Assembly (NCBI GenBank): GCA_904502045.1
Contig: CAJGEB010000013.1
Coordinates: 1 to 14,284, forward strand
Length of the DNA stretch: 14,284 nt
Direction: 5' to 3'
Origin: an uncultured Oscillospiraceae bacterium
Lineage (GTDB): Bacteria > Bacillota > Clostridia > Oscillospirales > Ruminococcaceae
A program made the translations under genes and the position numbers. Every line of letters begins with the position of its first letter. The first letter of the stretch is position 1. The notes under the pieces are model-generated. The model had not been told where the DNA came from. It searched no databases and was given only the letters and a program-made list of their open reading frames with translations. This document shows, piece after piece, positions 1 through 7,228 of the stretch.

Positions 1-2993
1 ATTTGGCTGAAATGGTTGATATGGACGCTGTTGCTGAATACAGAGCACGTTCCCTCAACCCCGATCACCCTGTTCTCAGAGGTACAGCTCAGAACCCCGA
101 CATCTTCTTCCAGGCAAGAGAGGCTTGCAACAAGTACTACAACGCTCTTCCCGAAATCGTAGAGGAGTACATGAATAAGATCAACGCTAAGATAGGAACC
201 AACTACGGTCTCTTCAACTACTACGGTGCTCCGGATGCTGAGAACGTAATCATTGCTATGGGCTCCGTTTGCGATACCATCGAAGAAACCATTGATTACC
301 TCAACGCAAGCGGTAAAAAGACCGGACTTATCAAGGTTCGCTTGTACCGTCCCTTCAGCGCTGACAGACTCATCGCTGCTATTCCCGATTCCGTTAAGAA
401 GATCACCGTTCTTGACAGAACCAAAGAGCCCGGAGCTCTCGGCGAACCCCTGTGGCTCGACGTTGTTGCAGCTCTTAAGGGCAGCAAATTCGATTCCATC
501 CCCGTATACGGCGGACGTTACGGTTTGGGCTCCAAGGATACCACTCCTGCTCAGATCATCGCTGTTTACGATAATATGACCGCTTGCCCCTGCAGCGCAA
601 AATCCCGCTTCACCCTCGGAATCAACGACGACGTTACCAACCTCTCCCTTGAGGTCGGCGAAGCTGTTGATACCACTCCCAGCGGCGTTACAAGCTGTAA
701 GTTCTGGGGACTCGGTGCAGACGGTACCGTAGGTGCTAACAAAAACTCCATCAAGATCATCGGCGACCATACCGATATGTTCGCTCAGGCTTACTTCTCC
801 TACGACTCCAAGAAGTCCGGCGGTGTAACCGTATCTCACCTCCGTTTCGGACATTCCCCCATCAAGTCCACCTACCTTGTAAATAAGGCTGACTTCGTAG
901 CTTGCCACAATCCCTCTTACATATCCAAGTACGATATGGTTCAGGATATCAAAAAGGGCGGAACCTTCCTCCTCAACTGCGGATGGGATATGAACGAGAT
1001 CGAAGAGAAGGTTCCTGCAAACGTCAAGAGATTTATTGCTCAGAATGATATTAAGTTCTACACCATCGACGGTGTTTCTATCGCAAGAGAACTCGGACTC
1101 GGCGGTCGTGTAAATACTATCCTCCAGGCTGCTTTCTTTAAGCTCGCTAATATCATCCCCGCAGATGACGCTGTTAAATATATGAAGGATGCCGCTACTG
1201 CCTCTTACGGTAAGAAGGGTGAAAAGATCGTTGCTATGAACCACAGCGCTATCGATCGCGGTATCACCGACATCAAGGAAGTTAACTACCCTGCTTCTTG
1301 GGCTAATGCTGAAGGCGAGATGCCCGAGGTAGTAGCTGAGGGTAACCGCAAGGAGCTCGTTGATTTCGTTAACGATATTCTTATTCCCGTTAACGCTCAG
1401 CGCGGAGATTCCCTCCCCGTATCCACCTTCACCGATCGCGAGGACGGTACCTTCCCGCAGGGCTCCGCTGCTTACGAAAAGCGCGGTATTGCAGTTGATG
1501 TTCCCTCTTGGATCCCCGAAAACTGCATCCAGTGTAACTTCTGCTCTTACGTATGTCCGCACGCAGTAATCAGACCCGTTGCTATGACTGCCGAAGAGCT
1601 TGCTAATGCTCCTGCAGGAACAAAATCTGCAGATATGACCGGTATGCCCGGCTACAAGTTCGTTATGAGCGTTACACCGCTGGATTGCACCGGTTGCGGC
1701 TCCTGCGTAAACGTATGTCCCGGCAAGAAGGGCGCTAAGGCTCTTACTATGGAAAATCTCGATTCTCAGCTTGAGCAGCAGAATGTATTTGCTTACGCCG
1801 AGAGCTTAGATAAGAAACCCGAAGTCGCTGAGAAGTTTAAGGCTAACACCGTAAAGGGCAGCCAGTTCAACCAGCCCCTCCTCGAGTTCTCCGGAGCTTG
1901 TGCAGGATGCGGTGAAACTCCTTACGCTAAGCTCGTAACACAGCTCTTCGGTGACAGAATGTACATTGCCAACGCTACCGGATGTTCTTCCATCTGGGCA
2001 GGCTCCGCTCCTTCTACTCCTTACACCGTAAATAAGCAGGGTAAGGGTCCGGCTTGGGCAAACTCTCTGTTTGAGGATAACGCTGAGTACGGTTACGGTA
2101 TGTTCCTTGCACAGAACGCTCTCAGAAGCGCTCTCATCGAACGCCTTAACAAGATGTACGAAACCGCTTCCAACGAAGACGTAAAGGCTGCTATCAAGAA
2201 TTACCTCGATACTGCTGAGGACGGAAATGCAAACGGTCCTGCTACCGATGCTCTCGTTGCTGCTCTTGAAGCTTGCTCCTGCACCGGCGAAGACAAGGCG
2301 TACATCCTCAATAACAAGGATTTCCTTGCCAAGAAGTCCGTTTGGATTCTCGGCGGTGACGGTTGGGCTTACGATATCGGATTCGGCGGTCTTGACCACG
2401 TTATCGCTTCCGGCGAGGACGTAAACATTCTCGTATTCGATACCGAGGTTTACTCCAACACCGGCGGTCAGTCCTCTAAGTCCACTCCTACCGGCGCTGT
2501 TGCTCAGTTCGCTGCTTCCGGTAAGGAAGTCAAGAAGAAGGACCTCGCTGCTATCGCTATGAGCTACGGTTACGTATACGTTGCTCAGGTAGCTATGGGT
2601 GCTGATTACAATCAGTGCATTAAGGCTTTTGCTGAGGCTGAGGCTTACCACGGACCTTCCATCATCATCGCTTACGCTCCTTGTATCAACCACGGAATCA
2701 AGGGCGGACTCTCCGGTGCTCAGACCGAGATCAAGAACGCCGTTGCTTCCGGATACTGGCATACTTTCCGCTTCGATCCTCGTCTTACCTCTGAAGGAAA
2801 GAATCCCTTCCAGCTCGATTCTAAGGCTCCTACCGCGAGTTACAAGGACTTCATCGCAAACGAAGTTCGTTACAGCTCCCTCACCAGAGCCTTCCCGGAT
2901 AGAGCAGACGAGCTGTTCGCTAAAGCTGAAAAGACCGCTGCTGATAAGTATAATCACTTACTCAAGCTCTCCAAGCTTTACGACGTCGAATAA
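1..2993 (+). CDS. nifJ: Pyruvate:ferredoxin (flavodoxin) oxidoreductase, 5'-truncated by window edge
   Basis: Oxidises pyruvate with CoA to acetyl-CoA and CO2, passing electrons to ferredoxin or flavodoxin in the cytoplasm; it is a central enzyme of anaerobic fermentation. The frame is open from base 3, and 996 residues are visible. The family is usually about 1,170-1,200 residues, so roughly 180-190 N-terminal residues lie outside the window; the TTG at 3-5 is not a start. Seen in order (numbering from base 3): remainder of the alpha domains, including the conserved stretch HPVLRGTAQNPD; a gamma-type domain with GLGADGTVGANK (about 237-248); a ferredoxin domain with two 4Fe-4S motifs, C508/C511/C514/C518 and C562/C565/C568/C572; then the TPP domain with C633, C636, C661 and C894 as likely proximal-cluster ligands and GDG at 785-787 followed by SNTGGQ. 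All expected cluster cysteines are present. It stands alone, with an intrinsic terminator 10 nt after the stop. Confidence 0.98.
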   Translation, partial: LAEMVDMDAVAEYRARSLNPDHPVLRGTAQNPDIFFQAREACNKYYNALPEIVEEYMNKINAKIGTNYGLFNYYGAPDAENVIIAMGSVCDTIEETIDYLNASGKKTGLIKVRLYRPFSADRLIAAIPDSVKKITVLDRTKEPGALGEPLWLDVVAALKGSKFDSIPVYGGRYGLGSKDTTPAQIIAVYDNMTACPCSAKSRFTLGINDDVTNLSLEVGEAVDTTPSGVTSCKFWGLGADGTVGANKNSIKIIGDHTDMFAQAYFSYDSKKSGGVTVSHLRFGHSPIKSTYLVNKADFVACHNPSYISKYDMVQDIKKGGTFLLNCGWDMNEIEEKVPANVKRFIAQNDIKFYTIDGVSIARELGLGGRVNTILQAAFFKLANIIPADDAVKYMKDAATASYGKKGEKIVAMNHSAIDRGITDIKEVNYPASWANAEGEMPEVVAEGNRKELVDFVNDILIPVNAQRGDSLPVSTFTDREDGTFPQGSAAYEKRGIAVDVPSWIPENCIQCNFCSYVCPHAVIRPVAMTAEELANAPAGTKSADMTGMPGYKFVMSVTPLDCTGCGSCVNVCPGKKGAKALTMENLDSQLEQQNVFAYAESLDKKPEVAEKFKANTVKGSQFNQPLLEFSGACAGCGETPYAKLVTQLFGDRMYIANATGCSSIWAGSAPSTPYTVNKQGKGPAWANSLFEDNAEYGYGMFLAQNALRSALIERLNKMYETASNEDVKAAIKNYLDTAEDGNANGPATDALVAALEACSCTGEDKAYILNNKDFLAKKSVWILGGDGWAYDIGFGGLDHVIASGEDVNILVFDTEVYSNTGGQSSKSTPTGAVAQFAASGKEVKKKDLAAIAMSYGYVYVAQVAMGADYNQCIKAFAEAEAYHGPSIIIAYAPCINHGIKGGLSGAQTEIKNAVASGYWHTFRFDPRLTSEGKNPFQLDSKAPTASYKDFIANEVRYSSLTRAFPDRADELFAKAEKTAADKYNHLLKLSKLYDVE

Positions 2994-3003
2994 TCCAAAA
3001 CAA

Positions 3004-3040
3004 ATTCCCCTTGTCCTCACGGGCAGGGGGAATATTTTTT
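3004..3040 (+). terminator. Intrinsic terminator of nifJ
   Basis: A 13-bp stem (3004-3016 with 3021-3033, two G-U pairs, no bulge) closes a TCAC tetraloop and runs directly into ATTTTTT. It begins 10 nt after the nifJ stop codon, so it ends that transcript. Confidence 0.93.
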
Positions 3041-3042
3041 AT

Positions 3043-3080
3043 CAAAACAAAAAGAGATGAGCCGGCAAGCTCACCTCTTT
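3043..3080 (-). terminator. Intrinsic terminator of fba (possibly bidirectional)
   Basis: A 12-bp stem (3051-3062 with 3069-3080) has a 6-nt loop. Read on the minus strand the single odd position becomes a G-U pair, and the hairpin is followed by a T-rich run (TTTTTGTTTTGAT), 8 nt beyond the fba stop. On the plus strand the same position is an A-C mismatch, but GTTTTTT follows, so it may back up the nifJ terminator. Confidence 0.88.
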
Positions 3081-3088
3081 GTTTTTTC

Positions 3089-4123
3089 TCATTTACCGAA
3101 CATAGTCTTGCCTGCGGATTTCAGGTCGTTTGCAGCCTCAACTACTCTTGCAGCCATTCCCTTTTCAGCAGATTTGAGATAGGAACGAGGGTCGTAGGTC
3201 TTTTTGTTGCCAACCTCGCCGTCCACCTTGAGTACTCCCGCATAATTGGTAAACATATGCTCAACTATCGGACGGGTGAATGCGTACTGAGTATCGGTGT
3301 CTATATTCATCTTTATTACGCCGTAGCCGAGAGTTTCCTCGATCTCCCACTTCTCAGAACCGGATCCGCCGTGGAATACGAAGTAGAACCCCTTATCGTC
3401 GCCGTACTTAGCCTTAAGCGCCGCCTGTCCGTCACGAAGGATCTTCGGATTGAGCTTTACGTTTCCGGGCTTATATACTCCGTGAACGTTTCCGAATGTA
3501 GCCGCAAGTGTAAATACCGAATTGGGCAAATCACTGAGTGCTTCATATACAGTCAGCATATCCTCGGGAGTGGTGTAGAGCTTATCGTTCGGAGTGTCCT
3601 CGTTGTTTACTCCGTCTTCTTCTCCGCCTACTACTCCAACCTCAACCTCTAAGATTATCTCATTTTTTGCACATCTCTCAAGAAGCTGTTTTGCTATCTT
3701 TACATTTTCGCCAAGCGGAATATCAGCTCCGTCAAACATGTGGCTGTTAAAGAGATTCTTCTCGCCGCGAGCGCGTCTTCTCTCAGTTTCCTCAATCAGC
3801 GGAATCAAAAAGCTGTCCACCTTCTTACTGTTGCAGTGGTCGGTGTGCAGTGCTACAAAAATATTGTACTTCTCTGCCAACAGATGAACGTGATTTGCAA
3901 GGGATATCGCACCGATAACGCTGTCTGCTACCGCAGCTCCGGAAGCATGAGCTCCGCCGCCGGTGGATACTTGGATTATTCCGTCGGATTTCGCCTCAGC
4001 AAGTCCGTTTAAAACCGCATTAGCGGTCTCCATTGAGGATACGTTAAAAGCGGGATATGCATATCCGCCCTTTCTCGCATTCTCAAGCATTTTTTTGTAC
4101 TGTTCATAATTTACTACAGGCAT
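3089..4123 (-). CDS. fba: Class II fructose-bisphosphate aldolase (class IIA, FbaA-like)
   Basis: Zinc-dependent cytoplasmic aldolase that interconverts fructose-1,6-bisphosphate with dihydroxyacetone phosphate and glyceraldehyde-3-phosphate in glycolysis and gluconeogenesis. The 344 residues match the length of the E. coli FbaA type. Visible motifs are HTDHC at 93-97 (catalytic Asp D95, zinc ligand H96), LEVEVG at 158-163 (E161), GGEEDGV at 166-172, TFGNVHGVYKPGN at 209-221 (zinc ligand H214), FHGGSGS at 250-256 (zinc ligand H251) and NIDTDTQ at 273-279 (phosphate binding). The retained GGEEDGV and GNVHGVYKPGN blocks point to class IIA rather than the shorter IIB (FbaB/GatY-like) group. The ATG is preceded by AAGGAGA 8 nt upstream and by a clear sigma-A promoter. 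It converges on nifJ and diverges from cotJA. Codon choice is strongly biased, as expected for a highly expressed gene. Confidence 0.98.
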   Translation of the reverse strand: MPVVNYEQYKKMLENARKGGYAYPAFNVSSMETANAVLNGLAEAKSDGIIQVSTGGGAHASGAAVADSVIGAISLANHVHLLAEKYNIFVALHTDHCNSKKVDSFLIPLIEETERRRARGEKNLFNSHMFDGADIPLGENVKIAKQLLERCAKNEIILEVEVGVVGGEEDGVNNEDTPNDKLYTTPEDMLTVYEALSDLPNSVFTLAATFGNVHGVYKPGNVKLNPKILRDGQAALKAKYGDDKGFYFVFHGGSGSEKWEIEETLGYGVIKMNIDTDTQYAFTRPIVEHMFTNYAGVLKVDGEVGNKKTYDPRSYLKSAEKGMAARVVEAANDLKSAGKTMFGK

Positions 4124-4157
4124 TTCAACTTCTCCTTAAGCATTTATCTATGTTAAT

Positions 4158-4186
4158 ATTATAAATCTTTCCTACCGCAAAGTCAA
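4158..4186 (-). promoter_or_regulatory. Sigma-A type promoter of fba
   Basis: Read on the minus strand: TTGACT (-35, 4186-4181), a 17-bp spacer, then a perfect TATAAT (-10, 4163-4158). Transcription would start near 4151, giving a 5' leader of about 28 nt with the AAGGAGA ribosome binding site. Confidence 0.85.
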
Positions 4187-4228
4187 TTTTTTCTTGCATC
4201 ACTTCACTAACAACCCGTAAATTTTTTT

Positions 4229-4236
4229 CATATACT
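4229..4236 (+). promoter_or_regulatory. Candidate sigma-E -10 element of the cotJ cluster
   Basis: CATATACT matches 7 of 8 positions of the Bacillus sigma-E -10 consensus CATACAMT and lies 42 nt before the cotJA start codon. The cotJ operon of B. subtilis is sigma-E dependent, which makes this reasonable. I do not find a convincing -35 at the right distance (TAACAAC at 4208-4214 is a poor match), so this is tentative. No good sigma-A promoter is visible here in this direction. Confidence 0.3.
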
Positions 4237-4240
4237 GATA

Positions 4241-4255
4241 TTGGCTATGAGCCAA
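4241..4255 (+). other. Small hairpin in the cotJA leader
   Basis: TTGGCT ATG AGCCAA is a perfect 6-bp inverted repeat with a 3-nt loop. It lies between the candidate -10 element and the ribosome binding site AAGGAGA (4264-4270). If transcription starts at or just before 4241, the mRNA would begin with this hairpin, a place where such stems can stabilise a message. It could also be a protein-binding palindrome. Confidence 0.4.
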
Positions 4256-4277
4256 ATAACTTTAAGGAGAAAAAATC

Positions 4278-4451
4278 GTGATCGAAAACAATAATCACAT
4301 AAATTTTGATTGTGTAGATGACCTGCCTCTCGCGATGGCGTACGTTCCCTTTCAGAAGTGGAGAAAGCTGTACGATCCGCAGACTGCTTTAAAGCGCGGT
4401 ACCATCTTCGAAGAGCTGGATCTTCCTTATATCGGAAGGGAGCACTTATGA
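4278..4451 (+). CDS. cotJA: Spore coat-associated protein CotJA
   Basis: A 57-residue protein starting with GTG, with AAGGAGA 7 nt upstream. I recognise CotJA from the core DLPLAMAYVPFQKWRK (residues 15-30) followed by RGTIFEELDLP (40-50), the hallmark of this small family. CotJA is the first protein of the CotJ complex that is laid down in the inner coat of the endospore by the mother cell; its biochemical role is not known. It is polar and Asn-rich at its N-terminus, with no signal peptide. Its stop codon overlaps the start of cotJB (ATGA), so the two are probably translationally coupled. Confidence 0.93.
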   Translation: MIENNNHINFDCVDDLPLAMAYVPFQKWRKLYDPQTALKRGTIFEELDLPYIGREHL

Positions 4452-4708
4452 TGAGTAAAAAAACTTCTCTTCTCAACAGAATACAAATATGCGACTTTGC
4501 GCTTAAAGAGGCAAACCTTTTTCTTGATACCCATCCCCACAACAAAGAGGCTCTTGACTACTTTTTAAAGCACAAAGCAATGCGTGAACAAGCCTACAAC
4601 GAATATGTATCGACCTACGGACCCCTTACTCCTCTCGATTACTCAGGTAACGGCGACTGGAGCTCTTGGACCAATAACCCGTGGCCTTGGGAAAATATGG
4701 AGGACTAA
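4448..4708 (+). CDS. cotJB: Spore coat protein CotJB
   Basis: An 86-residue protein, second gene of the cotJ cluster. Recognised from LDTHPHNKEALDYF (residues 26-39), the YGPL near 57-60 and the tryptophan/proline-rich tail WTNNPWPWE (74-82), all typical of CotJB. The frame is open upstream to 4358, but that part lies inside cotJA and is not used. Two adjacent ATG codons (4448 and 4451) are possible starts: the first gives the ATGA overlap with the cotJA stop, while the second is spaced better (8 nt rather than 5) from GGAG at 4439-4442. CotJB is a coat component that associates with CotJA and CotJC; no enzymatic role is established. Confidence 0.93.
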   Translation: MMSKKTSLLNRIQICDFALKEANLFLDTHPHNKEALDYFLKHKAMREQAYNEYVSTYGPLTPLDYSGNGDWSSWTNNPWPWENMED

Positions 4709-4711
4709 TAT

Positions 4712-4909
4712 ATGTGGATATACGAGAAAAAATTACAATACCCTGTTAATATAAAAAATCCCTCTCCCGCACTCGCAAAGGTTATCGTCAGCCAACTCGG
4801 CGGACCCCACGGCGAACTCGGTGCCGCTACAAGATACCTGAGCCAGCGCTTTGCCATGCCGCTGGGTGAGGTTAAAGGTATCCTCACTGATATAGGTACT
4901 GAAGAATAG
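4712..4909 (+). CDS. cotJC: CotJC N-terminal fragment (truncated manganese-catalase-like spore coat protein)
   Basis: The ORF has an excellent ribosome binding site (GGAGG at 4699-4703, 8 nt before the ATG) and begins MWIYEKKLQYP, the characteristic CotJC start. It continues with GGPHGELGAATRYLSQRF (30-47) and ends DIGTEE followed by TAG, giving 65 residues. Family members are about 190 residues and form a ferritin-like four-helix bundle related to manganese catalases. In that fold the Glu of the GTEE block and a His three residues later bind the metal pair, so this ORF ends just before the His and lacks the last two core helices. I find no CotJC-like coding in any of the three downstream frames, so this is not a simple frameshift or a single nonsense base; the rest looks deleted or replaced. 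The product cannot be a functional catalase. Whether it still assembles with CotJA/B is unknown, and a pseudogene is equally likely. Confidence 0.85.
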   Translation: MWIYEKKLQYPVNIKNPSPALAKVIVSQLGGPHGELGAATRYLSQRFAMPLGEVKGILTDIGTEE

Positions 4910-4978
4910 GAACCGCGGTGTTATCAATAAAAATAATGTGAAAATTTTCAATTCGGTATTTTATTTTTCCCTAAAATG

Positions 4979-4987
4979 TGGTATGAT
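4979..4987 (+). promoter_or_regulatory. Possible extended -10 promoter for the PHP phosphatase gene
   Basis: TG-N-TATGAT is an extended -10 motif 57 nt upstream of the ATG at 5045. The -35 region at the right spacing (TTTTAT) is poor, which extended -10 promoters tolerate. It is the best candidate in the AT-rich 4910-5044 gap, which otherwise holds only short palindromes (ACCGCGGT at 4912-4919, TGAAAATTTTCA at 4939-4950) and no clear terminator for the cotJ cluster. Confidence 0.35.
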
Positions 4988-5044
4988 AATTTAGAATGTA
5001 CATTCGTTGTTTATTTTTTAACACGCGTAATACGAGGTATTTTT

Positions 5045-5863
5045 ATGTTTTCCAATATATTTGACAGCCACACACATACCGATAATTCTCCCGACGGTAA
5101 CCACAGCGCGATGATGCTCTGTGAACACGCCGTTGCTCGCGGACTTTCCGGAATTGCAATAACCGACCATTGTGAGATACAGTCCTTTTTCAAGGATAAT
5201 TACGACGTGCGTATAAAGCAGTCCAATTTTGAAGCAAATAAGGCACGCGCGGTATTCGGAAAACATCTTGTAGTATCTGCGGGAATAGAACTCGGACAGC
5301 CCCTTGAGGACCTCGCACAGACTAACGACCTTCTCTCAACCTATGATTTTGACTTTATCCTGTGCTCCGTACACAACCTTGTAAAGCAGCTCGACTTCGC
5401 CTTCAACGACTACTCTCATTACGGCGAAGAGCAGATAGATATAGTGTTTTCTTCTTATCTCGGACTTGTCTATAAAACAGTAAAATGGAACGGTCTTGAT
5501 AGCCTTGCGCACCTCACGTATCCTCTGAGATATATGATGGGACTTCATAAAAAAACTGTAAATCTCGACCACCACTACGAGCAGATAGATGAGATACTGA
5601 AGCTCCTTGCTCAAAACGGTAAGGCGCTTGAAATAAACTCCTCGGGACTCAGACAGCGTATCGGTGTTACTCTGCCGCCCTTCCCCATCCTCAAACGCTT
5701 CAAGGAACACGGCGGCGAGCTTGTAACGATAGGTTCCGACTCGCATTTTGCCGAAGACGTCGGTAAGGGTATCGAGGACGTTATGGAATATATGCTCTCT
5801 ATCGGCTATAAGTACTTTACCTTCTTCAAAAAAAGGGAGCCCCATCTCCTGCGTATCATCTGA
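5045..5863 (+). CDS. PHP-domain phosphatase, histidinol-phosphatase (HisJ/HisK) family
   Basis: A 272-residue PHP-superfamily metal hydrolase. The metal-binding set is complete: HTH at 9-11, TDH at 40-42, E82 in GIELGQP, H110 in CSVHN, H156 in AHLTYP and DSH at 232-234. The pattern DSHTHTDNSPDG, ITDHCE and GIELGQP fits the HisJ/HisK histidinol-phosphatase group, which removes phosphate from L-histidinol phosphate in histidine synthesis. The frame is open back to 4976, but ATG 5045 is chosen because GAGG (5034-5037) precedes it by 7 nt and the protein then begins just before the HxH motif, as in the family. No other his gene is in the window, so the exact substrate is inferred; PHP enzymes of this shape also act on other phosphate esters. 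Confidence 0.9.
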   Translation: MFSNIFDSHTHTDNSPDGNHSAMMLCEHAVARGLSGIAITDHCEIQSFFKDNYDVRIKQSNFEANKARAVFGKHLVVSAGIELGQPLEDLAQTNDLLSTYDFDFILCSVHNLVKQLDFAFNDYSHYGEEQIDIVFSSYLGLVYKTVKWNGLDSLAHLTYPLRYMMGLHKKTVNLDHHYEQIDEILKLLAQNGKALEINSSGLRQRIGVTLPPFPILKRFKEHGGELVTIGSDSHFAEDVGKGIEDVMEYMLSIGYKYFTFFKKREPHLLRII

Positions 5864-5931
5864 TTTTTCTTATTAGTGTTACTTTTTATAAAAAGCGGTA
5901 AATTTGCAAAAACACTCTTGATTCTGCGTAT

Positions 5932-5960
5932 TTTACTTTTTGATGTATCTGTTATATAAT
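5932..5960 (+). promoter_or_regulatory. Sigma-A type promoter of the aminotransferase gene
   Basis: TTTACT (-35, 5932-5937), a 17-bp spacer and a perfect TATAAT (-10, 5955-5960), 32 nt before the ATG at 5993. A strong ribosome binding site, GGAGGG (5981-5986), follows. Confidence 0.7.
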
Positions 5961-5992
5961 ATTTCTCGTATGATTTTTGCGGAGGGCAACCA

Positions 5993-7162
5993 ATGTTTGA
6001 TTATAATAAAATCTTATCTAAAAACGTCGTGTCAATAAAGCCGTCGGGAATTCGTCGGTTTTTTGATCTTGCAGAGGAGATGGAAGGAGTCGTTTCCCTC
6101 GGACTCGGTGAGCCCGGATTTGTTACTCCCAAAAGAATTTGCGATGCTGCAATAGCATCTATAAACGAGGGCAAGACCTCTTACAGCGCCAATACCGGTA
6201 TTGCTCCTTTGAAACGCGAGATTTCAAGATATTTGAGCGAAAAATATAATATACATTATAAAAATGAGGAAATGATAGTTACCATCGGTGCATCCGAGGC
6301 GATAGATATCGCATTCCGAGCAATTCTTGAACCCGGAGATGAGGTGCTCGTAGTCGAACCCTGCTTCGTTTCCTACGCTCCCACCATTCAGCTTTGCGGA
6401 GCAGTTCCCGTTTCTCTCGTTACTAAGGCTGAGGACAAATTCCGCCTTACAGCGAAGTCCCTCAAGGAGAAGATCACCGATAAGACCAAGGCTCTTATTA
6501 TGTCCTTCCCCAGCAATCCCACCGGAGCAATTATGAAGCGCGAACATCTTGAGGAAATTGCTGCGGTTTTGCGCGATACAAATATAATCGTAATTACCGA
6601 TGAAATATACGCCGAGCTTACCTACGGATATAAGCACGTTTCTTTTGCTGAGATTGAGGGTATGAGAGAGCGCACCATATTCGTAAGCGGATTTTCCAAG
6701 GCGTTTGCTATGACAGGCTGGAGAATCGGTTATTCCTGCGCGCCGGTACCCATTACAAAAGAAATGATGAAGATACATCAATACGCGGTAATGTGTCCGC
6801 CGTCTGCTGCTCAGTACGGTGCTCTCGTCGCGCTCAGAGATTGCGACGACGATTCTCAGAGTATGATCGCTGAGTATGATAAACGCAGACAATACATAGT
6901 CAGAGAGCTCAACCGTATGGGACTGCGCTGCTTTGATCCCGAAGGAGCTTTCTACGTGTTCCCCGATATAAGATTTACCGGTCTTTCCTCCGAGGAATTC
7001 TGCGAGCGCTTGCTTATCTCCAAAAAAGTATCGGTGGTTCCCGGCACCGCTTTCGGCGACTGCGGTGAAGGCTTCGTTCGTATGTCTTATTCTAATAAAA
7101 TGGAAAATATCGTCGAAGCAATGAAGAGAATCGAGGAGTTTTTACTCGAACTCAAAGCTTAA
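5993..7162 (+). CDS. PLP-dependent class I/II aminotransferase
   Basis: A 389-residue fold-type I aminotransferase, cytoplasmic, moving an amino group between an amino acid and a 2-oxo acid. Visible PLP-site residues are N175 in FPSNPTGA, D203 and Y206 in ITDEIYAE, the Schiff-base lysine K236 in SGFSKAFAMTGWRIGY with R244, and the carboxylate-binding arginine R363 in GFVRMSYS. The N-terminal GLGEPGF (37-43) and YSANTGIAPLK (64-74) are also typical. The family includes aspartate and alanine aminotransferases and the B. subtilis PatA group (N-acetyl-diaminopimelate); sequence alone does not settle the substrate, so no symbol is given. The ATG has GGAGG 7 nt upstream. It has its own promoter and terminator and is probably monocistronic. 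Confidence 0.95.
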   Translation: MFDYNKILSKNVVSIKPSGIRRFFDLAEEMEGVVSLGLGEPGFVTPKRICDAAIASINEGKTSYSANTGIAPLKREISRYLSEKYNIHYKNEEMIVTIGASEAIDIAFRAILEPGDEVLVVEPCFVSYAPTIQLCGAVPVSLVTKAEDKFRLTAKSLKEKITDKTKALIMSFPSNPTGAIMKREHLEEIAAVLRDTNIIVITDEIYAELTYGYKHVSFAEIEGMRERTIFVSGFSKAFAMTGWRIGYSCAPVPITKEMMKIHQYAVMCPPSAAQYGALVALRDCDDDSQSMIAEYDKRRQYIVRELNRMGLRCFDPEGAFYVFPDIRFTGLSSEEFCERLLISKKVSVVPGTAFGDCGEGFVRMSYSNKMENIVEAMKRIEEFLLELKA

Positions 7163-7172
7163 GCACAGCATT

Positions 7173-7201
7173 AAACGGGTATGTTATCCTACCCGTTTTT
7201 T
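7173..7201 (+). terminator. Intrinsic terminator after the aminotransferase gene
   Basis: A 9-bp stem AAACGGGTA / TACCCGTTT (7173-7181 with 7190-7198) with an 8-nt loop, ending in a T run to 7201, located 10 nt after the stop codon. Only 27 nt separate it from the next start codon. Confidence 0.85.
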
Positions 7202-7228
7202 AAATATTTAAGAAAGTAGGGCGATTAA

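Noticed and set aside
1806..2957. A 383-codon open frame on the minus strand inside nifJ
   Set aside because: It lies entirely opposite a strongly conserved, unambiguous PFOR coding region. Its translation is Ser/Val/Leu-rich low-complexity sequence with no recognisable motif, a usual shadow of codon-biased genes, and I see no sensible ribosome binding site.
4358..4447. N-terminal extension of cotJB
   Set aside because: The extra codons overlap cotJA in another frame, and the CotJB family sequence begins only after 4448, where a ribosome binding site is present.
4910..4975. Remnants of the missing cotJC sequence downstream of its stop
   Set aside because: All three plus-strand frames were read; none resembles the remaining CotJC helices, and the sequence is AT-rich intergenic DNA.
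5875..5916. Nested inverted repeats AGTGTT/AACACT around CTTTTTATAAAAAG after the PHP gene
   Set aside because: Considered as a terminator, but the inner stem is only AT pairs plus one C-G, the outer stem is distant, and no T run follows the 3' arm. It is not strong enough to annotate.
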